Origin: Propionivibrio sp.
GTDB taxonomy: Bacteria > Pseudomonadota > Gammaproteobacteria > Burkholderiales > Rhodocyclaceae
Assembly: GCF_017995515.1 (NCBI RefSeq)
Contig: NZ_JAGOIT010000019.1
Location: 1-43,187, forward strand
Direction of reading: 5' to 3'
Length of the DNA: 43,187 bases
Shown here: one piece after another, positions 1 through 8,195 of the stretch
Layout: the number at the start of each line of letters is the position of its first letter
Position numbering within the stretch: the stretch's first letter is position 1
Made by a program: the position numbers and the translations under genes
The notes under the pieces: model-generated
The model's database searches: none
What the model was told of the DNA's origin: nothing
The model's input: only the letters and a program-made list of their open reading frames with translations

Positions 1-137
1 ACCATGTCCTTGATCAGCCGGACCTGCGGGAACTTCATCCGCAGCGAGAAATACACCCCGGCCAACAAGCAGCCGTAAATCATGATCTGGCTCCAGAAAA
101 AATCGTCTGTCGCCGCGGAGATTGCTAACCAATTCAT
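1..137 (-). CDS. Sodium:alanine (AGCS-type) symporter, N-terminal part only
   Basis: The first 45 codons are present; the gene runs off the window edge. The N-terminus has a DDFFWS motif, a hydrophobic segment around residues 18-31 and then a basic stretch with FPQVRLIKDM. This resembles the start of AGCS-family Na+/alanine or glycine symporters, which have a DxFFW segment before the first helix and a conserved F-x-Q-F/V-R-L motif. The ATG at 135-137 is preceded by a GGGAG ribosome-binding site. The gene diverges from the ArgP-like regulator, which suggests, but does not prove, that this regulator controls it. The family call rests on a short stretch. Confidence 0.65.
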   Translation of the reverse strand, partial: MNWLAISAATDDFFWSQIMIYGCLLAGVYFSLRMKFPQVRLIKDM

Positions 138-274
138 ATGAAGCTCCCTGTTGTCATTTACTTGCGATTAAAGAAACTTGCCGCCCGCCCCCACTTTCAG
201 TACCGCCTGGTCTCAAAGCCGCGTGGCCGCTTGATTCTCATGCGACACGGGAGGCACAAAGACATTAAAATTAT

Positions 275-288
275 TTGATAAAGATCAG
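275..288. promoter_or_regulatory. FNR/CRP-family-like box in the divergent promoter region
   Basis: The gap between the symporter and the regulator (138-425) is AT-rich compared with its surroundings. It holds TTGAT-AAAG-ATCAG, matching 9 of 10 defined positions of the FNR consensus TTGAT-N4-ATCAA. Any LysR-type T-N11-A site would also lie in this gap but cannot be singled out by eye. The box is seen; its function is inferred. Confidence 0.4.
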
Positions 289-425
289 TTTTGCTAATAT
301 CTTTCGGCAAAAGAGCCAGAATCCAGCGCGTACAGTACAGAAAAACGCGCTGAGGATAACTTAAAAATAAGTTGTACTGCTTAACAAAATTCGCACCTTT
401 CTCACCCCCGCTCCGAGACTGCTTC

Positions 426-1340
426 ATGACCCCGATCACCCCCGACCTGCTCGAATGCCTTGCCGCAATTGTTGAAGAAGGCGGCTTCGAGAAGGCCGCC
501 AAACGCCTTTCCATCACCCAGTCCGCCGTTTCCCAACGGCTGCGCACGCTGGAAACCCAGACCGGCACCGTGCTCATCGTGCGCGGGCGGCCGCTCAAAC
601 CGACGCCCGCAGGCCGCCTGCTGCTCAAGCACACGATGCAGATGCGCCTTTTGCACACCGATCTCGAACACGATCTGCGCAAGCTGAGCCCGAGCACGAC
701 CGGTACGACGCAGACCGAGGACCGCGTATCGATCGCGGTCAACGCCGACAGCATCGCCACCTGGGCGCTGCCCGCCTTTGCCGGACTGATCAAGTCGGGG
801 CTGCCGCTGGAAATCATCGTCGACGACCAGGACTTCACGCAGGAATGGTTGCGCGAAGGCCAGGTGCTCGGCTGCGTGACGACGCTGAAGAAGGCGCTGC
901 GCGGCTGCAAGGTCGTCTCGCTGGGGGCGATGGACTATGTCGCCGTGGCCAGCCGCGAGGCGATCCAGAAATACTGCCCGGATGGCTTTACGCAGCACAG
1001 TTTCCGCAAGATGCCGTTCATCGCCTTCAACCGGAAGGATGATCTGCAGACGGAATTCATCAGCCGCACCTTCCGCTTGAAGCAGGTACACCTCAACCAG
1101 TGCTTCGTCCCGAGTTCCGAGGGGCAAGTGCGCGCGGTGCTCGACGGCTGGGGGGCGAGCGTCGTGCCTGAACTTCTCGTGCGTCCGATGCTCGAAGAGG
1201 GGCGTTTGATCAACCTGGCCCCGACTTCGGTCTTGCAGGTCAGTTTGTACTGGCATTGCTGGAACCTCGATTCCGCCGTCCTCAACTCGCTGACGGCGGC
1301 GGTGATCGCGGAAGCCGGCAGGTCGCTCAAAACACTATAA
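426..1340 (+). CDS. argP: LysR-family transcriptional regulator, ArgP/IciA type
   Basis: A 304-residue LysR-type DNA-binding regulator. The N-terminal winged helix-turn-helix covers about residues 1-65 (EEGGFEKAAKRLSITQSAVSQRL is the recognition region), followed by a two-lobed co-inducer domain. The length and the early sequence (TPDLLECLAAIVEEGGFEKAA) match the ArgP/IciA branch, which senses lysine or arginine in enterobacteria and often controls the lysine/arginine exporter. Here the divergent neighbour is instead an AGCS-type symporter. An ATG 18 codons upstream is possible, but the chosen start gives the normal family N-terminus. The subfamily call is good; the effector and target are inference. 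Confidence 0.8.
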   Translation: MTPITPDLLECLAAIVEEGGFEKAAKRLSITQSAVSQRLRTLETQTGTVLIVRGRPLKPTPAGRLLLKHTMQMRLLHTDLEHDLRKLSPSTTGTTQTEDRVSIAVNADSIATWALPAFAGLIKSGLPLEIIVDDQDFTQEWLREGQVLGCVTTLKKALRGCKVVSLGAMDYVAVASREAIQKYCPDGFTQHSFRKMPFIAFNRKDDLQTEFISRTFRLKQVHLNQCFVPSSEGQVRAVLDGWGASVVPELLVRPMLEEGRLINLAPTSVLQVSLYWHCWNLDSAVLNSLTAAVIAEAGRSLKTL

Positions 1341-1469
1341 GAACCACAGGATGAGCAGCAGAACCTTTTTGACTTGCACCCGACGCGCTGACGATGCCAT
1401 GAGCAACGTCGAGGCGCGGCACTTCCGAACGCAGGCCGGCATAACCCAACTAGCGAAGACGAGATCTCC

Positions 1470-3437
1470 ATGCAAACCCACCCGTTGAAGTATCTGCAAC
1501 TGCTTTCCGAGAAATACCCGTCGATCCAGGCGGCATCGACGGCGATCATCAACTTTTCCGCGTTGCTGCAATTACCCAAGGGCACCGAGCACTTCCTCTC
1601 CGACATTCACGGCGAGCACGAGGCCTTCCAGCACGTGGTGCGCAATGGTGCCGGCTCGATCCTGCGCAAGATCGACGAGATGTTCTCCAACTCGATGTCG
1701 AAGTCGGAACGGCGGAACCTCGCGACGCTCATCTACTACCCGGAGCTGAAAGCGCCGCTAATGCTGAACAGCGTGCCCGACAAGGACGAGTGGAGCCGGC
1801 TGGCGCTGGTGCGCTTGGTCAAGTTCAGCCGCCGCCTGAGTTCAAAGTACCGCCGCGAGGCGATCCGCAAGTTCCTGCCACCCGCCGTCTCGGAGACGAT
1901 CGAGGAACTGCTCTACGATCAGGAAGGCGTCGAGCACAAGGCGGCGTACTACCAGAGCCAGATCGACACCATCGTCACGACCGGCAGCGCGCTGACCTTC
2001 ATCACCTGCCTCGCCGAGTTGATCCGCCACCTCGCCGTCGAGCGTCTGCACGTGATCGGCGACATCTACGATCGCGGGCCCGGTGCGCACATCATCCTCG
2101 ACATGCTGATGGAACACCCGCAGGTCGACATCCAGTGGGGCAACCACGACATCCTGTGGATGGGTGCGGCGGCAGGCAGCGAGGCATGCATCGCCAACGT
2201 CATCCGCGCCAGCCTGCGCTACGGCAACATGGAGACGCTGGAGAACGGCTACGGCATCAGCATCCTGCCGCTCGCCTCGTTCGCGCTGGAAACCTACAAG
2301 GACGACCCGTGCGAGCTGTTCATTCCCAAGGTTCCGGCCGACAGCGGCTTTACCGCGCAGGAAATCCGCCTGATGGCGCAGATGCAGAAGGCGATGGCGA
2401 TCATCCAGTTCAAGGTCGAGGCGCAGGTCATCAAACGCCGGCCGCACTACCAGATGGACGACCGCCTGCTGCTCGACAAGATCGACTACGAACGCGGCGT
2501 GATCAAGCTCAATGGCAACGAATACCCGCTGCTTGACACCTTCTTCCCGACCATCGACCCGAAGAATCCCGAAGTACTGACGGCGGAAGAACAGGCCGTG
2601 ATGGAACGGCTGGTGCTCTCCTTCACCAACAGCAAGAAGCTGCAGCAGCACGTACGCTACCTGTTCTCCACCGGCAGCATCTACCTCGCGCACGACGGCA
2701 ACCTGCTCTACCACGGTTGTATCGCGATGGATGACAACACCGAGTTCCGCGCCTTCAACGTCGACGGCAAGTCATTCGCCGGCAAGGCCTTCCTCGACCG
2801 CGTCGACCGCCTCGCACGGCAAGGCTATTTCGCCACCGACAACCCGGAGCAAAAGCGCTACGGCATGGACGTCATGTGGTTCCTGTGGTGCGCGCCGATG
2901 TCGCCGCTCTTCGGCAAGGAGAAGATGACGACCTTCGAGCGCTACTTCATCGCCGACAAGGCGACGCACGCCGAAAAGCGCAACGCCTACTACGCGCTGC
3001 GTGACACCGAAGACGCCGCGCGCAAGATCCTCAAGGAATTCGGTCTCGATCCGGACACCGGCCGCATCGTCAACGGCCACGTACCGGTCAAGGTGGTCAA
3101 AGGCGAGCGCCCGATCAAGGCCAACGGCCGCCTGATCGTTATCGACGGCGGCTTCTCGCGCGCCTACCAGAAGCAGACCGGCATCGCCGGCTACACGCTG
3201 ATCTCGAACTCGCGCGGTTTGCTGCTCGCCGCGCACCAGCCGTTCGAATCAACGCAGAAGGCGGTCTCCGAGGAACTCGACATCGATTCCGAAATGGAAG
3301 TCATCCACTCGCATTCCTACCGCATGCGCGTGCGCGATACGGATCGTGGACGCGAGATTCAGGCGCAGATCGATGAGCTGCAGGCGCTGCTGCACGCTTA
3401 TCGCGAGGGCTTGATCAAGGAGCACAGCGTCAAGTAA
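1470..3437 (+). CDS. fbp: Fructose-1,6-bisphosphatase, class III
   Basis: A 655-residue enzyme of the class III (Firmicutes-type) fructose-1,6-bisphosphatase family, hydrolysing fructose 1,6-bisphosphate to fructose 6-phosphate in gluconeogenesis. Calcineurin-like metallophosphatase motifs are visible in order: SDIHGEHE (D45, H47), GDIYDRGPG (D198) and GNHD (residues 224-227). The length is normal for the family. It is structurally unrelated to the class I/II enzymes that most proteobacteria use. The gene stands alone on the plus strand, and the downstream group II intron remnant begins 22 bases after the stop. The only possible ribosome-binding site is weak (ACGAGA). Confidence 0.93.
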   Translation: MQTHPLKYLQLLSEKYPSIQAASTAIINFSALLQLPKGTEHFLSDIHGEHEAFQHVVRNGAGSILRKIDEMFSNSMSKSERRNLATLIYYPELKAPLMLNSVPDKDEWSRLALVRLVKFSRRLSSKYRREAIRKFLPPAVSETIEELLYDQEGVEHKAAYYQSQIDTIVTTGSALTFITCLAELIRHLAVERLHVIGDIYDRGPGAHIILDMLMEHPQVDIQWGNHDILWMGAAAGSEACIANVIRASLRYGNMETLENGYGISILPLASFALETYKDDPCELFIPKVPADSGFTAQEIRLMAQMQKAMAIIQFKVEAQVIKRRPHYQMDDRLLLDKIDYERGVIKLNGNEYPLLDTFFPTIDPKNPEVLTAEEQAVMERLVLSFTNSKKLQQHVRYLFSTGSIYLAHDGNLLYHGCIAMDDNTEFRAFNVDGKSFAGKAFLDRVDRLARQGYFATDNPEQKRYGMDVMWFLWCAPMSPLFGKEKMTTFERYFIADKATHAEKRNAYYALRDTEDAARKILKEFGLDPDTGRIVNGHVPVKVVKGERPIKANGRLIVIDGGFSRAYQKQTGIAGYTLISNSRGLLLAAHQPFESTQKAVSEELDIDSEMEVIHSHSYRMRVRDTDRGREIQAQIDELQALLHAYREGLIKEHSVK

Positions 3438-3458
3438 TCGTTCAGGCAGCGCCACCGG

Positions 3459-4157
3459 ATCGGCATAGGGGGCAGCCCTTCCAGGCTGCGCCCCTGCCAC
3501 ACCACCCGGCATGCGGGTCCGCACCGGGCGGTTCGAGACGTTGAGGTCATGAGAGACGAGGAGCTCCGGGTCGATCAAAGTAGGCAATGGTCAGTACCGT
3601 TTTCAGTAGCCGATCGGCGTTTCGCCAGTAGCTACGCGCATTTCCAGCCACCCTGCACGCCACAACTTCCGGCACACCGAGGGCTTTCAATTCCCGATAC
3701 ATTGTCGTGCCGCGCTTCCAGTGCTTGAGTTGGATCGCCCGCAACCGATGTCGCATCCATTCGTCCAGCGTGCGCCGGACTTTCGGCGTTTGCGATAACC
3801 GGAAGCAGGCTTTCCAGCCCAACACGTAGGGGCGCAGCTTTTCGACAACTTCTGCCATGCTGCGACCGCCTGGGCGCAGGGTCAGTTGCCTGATCCGCTG
3901 CTTGTAGGTCGCCAGCGGCTTCGCCGCCACCGTGCATTTGATCTCGCCTTTCGGCGCGGCCCAGAAACTGAAACCAGGAAACTTTCGTCCGAAGACGCTG
4001 CTGGATCAGTCGATCCGTTATCCATCTGCCCGCAGATTACGATCCACGCTTCCTCCCCACACTCGGTCACCCTCACGCAGTTGCGCTTCACTTCGTTCAC
4101 TGTGATCAACTTACGGCGGGACTTGCACCCACAGGAGTGCGCCCGTGCCGGGCGCAC
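3459..4157 (-). mobile_element. Degenerate, internally deleted group II intron, probably class C
   Basis: The minus strand shows a typical intron 5' end starting GTGCGCCCGGCACGGGCG at 4157, followed by GGGTGCAAGTCCC. Near the other end lie a domain V hairpin (about 3500-3534, CCCGGTGCGG...CCGCATGCCGGG) and a domain VI hairpin that closes with CCCCCTATGCCGAT at 3459. Between them is only the last part of the intron's reverse transcriptase. A complete element would be near 2 kb; this one is about 700 bases, so most of the ribozyme and the catalytic RT domain are gone. It follows the glnB terminator stem directly, the insertion preference known for class IIC introns. The exact ends are read from motifs and may be off by a base or two. 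Confidence 0.8.
3547..3990 (-). pseudogene. ltrA: C-terminal remnant of group II intron reverse transcriptase/maturase
   Basis: About 147 codons survive of an intron-encoded protein usually over 400 residues long. The reading frame opens at about 3990 with GRKFPGFSFW, corresponding to the end of the RT domain. It then carries the maturase (X) domain, including GGRSMAEVVEKLRPYVLGW and the RRLR-like DEWMRHRLRAIQLKHWKRG segment. The RT catalytic YADD region is absent. Just upstream, a DRLIQQ-like segment in another frame may be a second scrap of the same protein, consistent with internal deletions. Not functional as it stands. Confidence 0.85.
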
Positions 4158-4162
4158 CAAAG

Positions 4163-4194
4163 CAAACGGCTCGCGTTTGGGCGCGAGCCGTTTG
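4163..4194 (-). terminator. Terminator hairpin downstream of glnB
   Basis: A perfect 13-bp stem (CAAACGGCTCGCG paired with CGCGAGCCGTTTG) with a 6-base loop lies 18 bases after the glnB stop. On the minus strand it is followed by CTTTG, where a longer T-run would be expected. The group II intron 5' end begins immediately after this, so the intron has probably replaced the rest of the T-tract. Confidence 0.8.
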
Positions 4195-4211
4195 TGCGCG
4201 AAACCTTATGC

Positions 4212-4589
<378 letters not shown>

Positions 4590-4624
4590 TTAGTCTTGGT
4601 CTGGAATGACTTACTCGTTACAAC

Positions 4625-6235
4625 TCAAAAGGGGTCGCGGTAGCGGTTGGTGATCGGATAGCGCCAGTCTTTACCGAAACCGCGCTGGGTTACGCGAATG
4701 CCGACCGGTGCCTGGCGTCGCTTATATTCGCTGATCTTGAGCAAGCGGACGACACGCCGCACGTCGGCTTCGGCGTAGCCCTTGGCGATGATCTCGCGCG
4801 GGCTGAGGTCCTGCTCCATGTAGCCCTCGACGATCGCGTCGAGCACTTCGTACGGCGGCAGGCTGTCCTGGTCGGTCTGCCCCGGCTTGAGCTCGGCCGA
4901 CGGCGGACGCGTGATGATGCGCTCGGGAATCACGCGCGACACCGTGTTGCGCCAGTTCGAGATCCGGTACACGAGCGTTTTGGCGATGTCCTTGATCACC
5001 GCGAAGCCGCCCGCCATGTCGCCGTAGAGCGTGCAATAACCGACGGCCATCTCGGACTTGTTGCCCGTCGTCAGCACCAGCGAACCGCTCTTGTTGGAGA
5101 GCGCCATGAGGATCATGCCGCGGATGCGCGCCTGCAGATTTTCCTCGGTCGTATCGGCGGGAAGGCCGGCGAATTCCTTTTCGAGCATCGCGGCGAAGGT
5201 CTGCATCGCCGGCTCGATGGCGATTTCGTCGTAGCGCACGCCGAGCAGGCGGATCATCTGGCGCGAATCGGCAAGGCTGATTTCTGCGGTGTACGGCGAT
5301 GGCATCATCACCGCACGCACCTTGTCGGCGCCAAGTGCATCGACCGCCACGCACAGCGTCAGGGCCGAGTCGATCCCGCCCGACAATCCGATGATCGCGC
5401 CGGGAAAACCGTTCTTGCCGATGTAGTCGCGCACGCCGAGCACAAGCGCCCGGTAGACCTCTTCCTCGACCGCGCACTCGGCGGCGACGTCGCCGGGCAG
5501 CGGTTCGCCGGCGGCGATGTCGACGAGCGCGAGCGCCTCGTCGAACTTCGGCAGCTGGCAGCGAATCTCGCCTTTCGAATCGAGCGCGAACGAGCCGCCG
5601 TCGAACACCAGTTCATCCTGCCCGCCAACGAGGTTGGCATAGACGACGGGCAGGCCCGTGGCGGCGATGCGCTCGCGCAGGACGCGGGCGCGCAGTTCCT
5701 GCTTGCCGATGTGATAGGGCGACGCGTTGAGCACCAGGAGAATCTCGGCCCCGGCGTCGCGCGCCAGATCGGCGGCGCCGGCTTCCCAGACGTCGGCGCA
5801 GATGTTGATGCCGCAGCGCACGCCCTTGATCGTCACGACGCACGGCGCATCACCCGACTCGAAGTAGCGCTCTTCGTCGAACACCTCGTAGTTGGGCAGG
5901 CGCTGCTTGTGGTAAGTCGCGACGCGCACGCCGTTGCTGACCAGCGTGGCGGCGTTGTAGCAGTTGCCGTCGCGCGCGACCGGATGCCCGACAAGGAGCG
6001 AAATCCCGGTGAGTTGTGCGGCCAGCGCCTCGAGTTCGCGCTCGCAGGCCTCGTAGAAATCTTCCCGGAACAGCAGGTCTTCCGGCGGATAGCCGCAGAG
6101 CGCGAGTTCCGGCGTCAGAACGAGGTCGGCGCCTTGCGCCTGGGCGCGTTGGGCAAAGTCGAGGATACGCGCGGCGTTGCCGGCGAGATCACCGACGGTG
6201 GCGTTTATTTGGGCGATTGCGATCTTGAGTGACAT
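4625..6235 (-). CDS. nadE: Glutamine-dependent NAD+ synthetase
   Basis: A 536-residue two-domain enzyme that converts deamido-NAD to NAD+ using ATP and glutamine, the last step of NAD biosynthesis. The N-terminal nitrilase-like glutaminase shows the Glu-Lys-Cys triad: E43 in TPELALCGYPPEDLL, K110 in YHKQRLPNY and C146 in GINICADVW. The C-terminal synthetase domain has the ATP pyrophosphatase loop SGGIDS at 285-290 and the motif TGNKSEMAVGY. Length and domain order are normal. It is probably cotranscribed with glnB. Confidence 0.95.
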   Translation of the reverse strand: MSLKIAIAQINATVGDLAGNAARILDFAQRAQAQGADLVLTPELALCGYPPEDLLFREDFYEACERELEALAAQLTGISLLVGHPVARDGNCYNAATLVSNGVRVATYHKQRLPNYEVFDEERYFESGDAPCVVTIKGVRCGINICADVWEAGAADLARDAGAEILLVLNASPYHIGKQELRARVLRERIAATGLPVVYANLVGGQDELVFDGGSFALDSKGEIRCQLPKFDEALALVDIAAGEPLPGDVAAECAVEEEVYRALVLGVRDYIGKNGFPGAIIGLSGGIDSALTLCVAVDALGADKVRAVMMPSPYTAEISLADSRQMIRLLGVRYDEIAIEPAMQTFAAMLEKEFAGLPADTTEENLQARIRGMILMALSNKSGSLVLTTGNKSEMAVGYCTLYGDMAGGFAVIKDIAKTLVYRISNWRNTVSRVIPERIITRPPSAELKPGQTDQDSLPPYEVLDAIVEGYMEQDLSPREIIAKGYAEADVRRVVRLLKISEYKRRQAPVGIRVTQRGFGKDWRYPITNRYRDPF

Positions 6236-6407
6236 AGGCGTAACTATAAACCGATCGCCCGCCGCCTCAAAACGAGCGCGGCCGGTGCGGCCAAGCCGCG
6301 CAGTGCCCGGCTTCAGGCAAGTCTGGATTTGCAGAATGTCATCATCCTATTTTCCTCAGCTGGCCGCCTCGAAACCCGTGCAAACTTTGCTGTGGCAAGG
6401 GTTTGCA

Positions 6408-6846
6408 ATGGACATGGAGAAACACCCGATGGGTGAAATGACATTTGAGCAAACGGCGATGGCCGAAGCGGTGGATAGCGCGCTTGCCGAGCGAGGAAGC
6501 GGCGATCTACGCGTCATTACGCCCGGCGGTCGGTTTCAAGTACGTTGGGATGAGAACGGCAACGCCAGTGCGCTTGGGCAATTGGCGTTCTTTGCCGAGT
6601 TTCTCGACGTCAGTGGATTGTTCGAGCGGTGGGTCGTCGGTTGTCCCATGAGCTACACCAGCAACAATGCGCCCGACGTGCGTGATGTTCTGGGCACCTG
6701 GCTGCTATCGATCCTTGATGGACAGCGCCGCTATGCACACATCACTGGACTGCGCGGTGATGGCGTCGCGCCCGAGATCCTGGGCATGACGCAGATCATC
6801 AGCGACGAAAGTCTGCGCCGCGCGCTCAAGCATCTGGCGCCCTGCG
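6408..6846 (+). pseudogene. Truncated DDE-type transposase, N-terminal fragment
   Basis: An open stretch begins at an ATG (MDMEKHPMGEMTFEQTA). It reads through a transposase-like N-terminal region with NAPDVRDVLGTWLLSILDGQRRYAH and GVAPEILGMTQIISDESLRRALKH. This resembles the N-terminal part of IS4-type DDE transposases that begin with a VRD-x-x-GT-x-LLSILDG-x-RRYAH segment. The catalytic DDE residues would lie further on and are missing: the similarity stops at about 6846, where GGAACTGCCATGG repeats begin. The family assignment is tentative; that it is a fragment is clear. Confidence 0.65.
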
Positions 6847-6854
6847 TGGGGGGA

Positions 6855-6898
6855 ACTGCCATGGCGGACTGCCATGGGGGACGGGGGAACTGCCATGG
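6855..6898. repeat. Three short imperfect direct repeats at an insertion junction
   Basis: ACTGCCATGG occurs at 6855-6864, 6868-6877 and 6889-6898, with G-rich spacers. The array marks the junction between the truncated DDE transposase and the RAYT-derived element. Confidence 0.75.
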
Positions 6899-7175
6899 GG
6901 GACAGACCACGTTTTCTGGTAGTCTACTTCGCCATGTCCCGTTCCGACTCAGGGGCTCTCATGCCGCGTCGCGCTCGATTGACGTTGCCGAACGTACCGA
7001 TGCACGTCATTCAGCGCGGCAACAACCGGCGGGTGTGTTTCTTCGCCGATGACGACTACGCCATCTACCTGGCTTGCCTCAAGGAATACGTGCGGCAGGC
7101 CGGGGGGGCCACGCAAACAGGATGACGAACCTTTGCCGGAGATGTTTGAGCGATGAAAAAACGTGGTCTGTCCCC
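6898..7175. mobile_element. RAYT-derived element bounded by 18-bp inverted repeats
   Basis: GGGGACAGACCACGTTTT at 6898-6915 is repeated exactly in inverted orientation at 7158-7175. The 278-bp unit encloses the start of a REP-associated tyrosine transposase gene. A third copy of the same 18-mer lies at 42366-42383, where it interrupts a toxin gene. This shows the sequence is a mobile or recombining repeat family in this genome. The right end reaches past the start codon of the uridine-kinase-like gene. Confidence 0.75.
6961..7125 (+). pseudogene. REP-associated tyrosine transposase (RAYT, Y1/IS200-like), N-terminal fragment
   Basis: Starts MPRRARLTLPNVPMHVIQRGNNRR, the typical N-terminus of RAYT proteins (TnpA-REP). 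It continues through VCFFADDDYAIYLACLKEY to about residue 50, then breaks down to a stop. Complete RAYTs are usually over 150 residues, with an HUH motif and a catalytic tyrosine after this point. Both are absent, so the fragment cannot transpose by itself. Confidence 0.85.
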
Positions 7176-7815
7176 GTTAAACCCGTTAAAAGAGGCGTTG
7201 CTCATCGGGATTGTGGGCGGGAGCGGGAGCGGCAAGACGTCCATCGCGCATGAGCTGATTCGGCGTCTTGGTCAGGCGCAGGTTGAAACGTTGCTGCTCG
7301 ACATGGACGCTTACTATGCGCCGCTGGAGGTGGTGCGCGGGCGGTTCGGCGGGCGGCCGATCAACTGGGACCATCCGCATGCGTTCGACCTCGAACTGAT
7401 GGCGACGCATCTGGCGACGCTCAAGCGCGGGCAAGCGATCAGGAAGCCGGTCTATGATTTCTCGATCAGCGACCGCACGGGCTGGAGCGAGCCGGTATTG
7501 CCGGGGCGCGTGGTCGTGCTGGAGGGGCTGTTGCTCTTTGCCTTGCCCGAGCTGCGCGATCAGCTGGATGTAAAGATCTTCGTCGACACCGACGCGGACA
7601 TCCGCATCCTGCGGCGTATCCAGCGTGACACGGTGGAGCGCGGTCGCACGCTGGAAAGCGTCATCGAGCAATATCTGGAATCCGTCCGTCCGATGCACCT
7701 GGAGTTCGTCGAGCCGAGCAAGCGCTGGGCCGATCTCATCGTGCCCACCGGCTTCGAGAACGAGCGGGCGCTGGAGATGCTGCACCACCATATTCTTGGC
7801 GTGGTGAACGCCTGA
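7153..7815 (+). CDS. udk: Uridine kinase-like P-loop kinase with a repeat-derived start
   Basis: A 220-residue protein of the uridine kinase/phosphoribulokinase family, expected to phosphorylate a nucleoside such as uridine or cytidine. The Walker A motif GGSGSGKT lies at about residues 22-29. It is followed by LLLDMDAYY, the NWDHPHAFDLELM motif typical of uridine kinase, the YDFSISDRT region and the VLEGLLLF strand. Oddly, the start codon and the first dozen residues (MKKRGLSPLNPLK) are encoded by the end of a RAYT-type repeat, so the original 5' end has been replaced. A TTG at 7198 could give a start near LLIGIVGG. Whether the gene is still translated efficiently is unknown. Confidence 0.8.
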   Translation: MKKRGLSPLNPLKEALLIGIVGGSGSGKTSIAHELIRRLGQAQVETLLLDMDAYYAPLEVVRGRFGGRPINWDHPHAFDLELMATHLATLKRGQAIRKPVYDFSISDRTGWSEPVLPGRVVVLEGLLLFALPELRDQLDVKIFVDTDADIRILRRIQRDTVERGRTLESVIEQYLESVRPMHLEFVEPSKRWADLIVPTGFENERALEMLHHHILGVVNA

Positions 7816-7841
7816 TTCGCAGACCTCACGGAGGCTACTCG

Positions 7842-8183
7842 ATGACCCAGCTCCTCTTTTCCTACGGCACGCTGCAGCAGCGCGACGTGCAACTGGCGAC
7901 CTTTGGCCGCGAGCTGCGCGGTGCGGCGGATGCGCTGGTGGGGTTTGCCCGGTCGATGGTCAAGATCGAGGACGCCGAAGTGGTGAAGACGAGCGGCAAG
8001 ACGCATCACCCGATCGTGCGCCAGACCGGCATCGCGACCGACCGCGTCGCCGGGATGGTGTTCGAGATCAGCGACGAGGAACTGGCGAACGCCGACAAGT
8101 ACGAGGTGGCCGACTACAAGCGCGTCGCCGCGCCGCTGGCGTCAGGCCGCACGGCCTGGGTTTACGTCGACGCGCGCGCTTAA
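7842..8183 (+). CDS. Gamma-glutamylcyclotransferase-fold (AIG2-like) protein
   Basis: A 113-residue protein with the GGCT/AIG2-like fold. It begins LLFSYGTLQQRDVQ, where the YGTL motif forms the ligand-binding loop. Further on, VFEISDEELANADKYEVADYKRV contains the conserved acidic catalytic position of the superfamily. Family members act on gamma-glutamyl or related amides, but the substrate of this subgroup is not defined. A GGAGG site lies 10 bases upstream, and the gene follows the uridine-kinase-like gene by 26 bases. Confidence 0.8.
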   Translation: MTQLLFSYGTLQQRDVQLATFGRELRGAADALVGFARSMVKIEDAEVVKTSGKTHHPIVRQTGIATDRVAGMVFEISDEELANADKYEVADYKRVAAPLASGRTAWVYVDARA

Positions 8184-8195
8184 GGCTGGCCCGCC

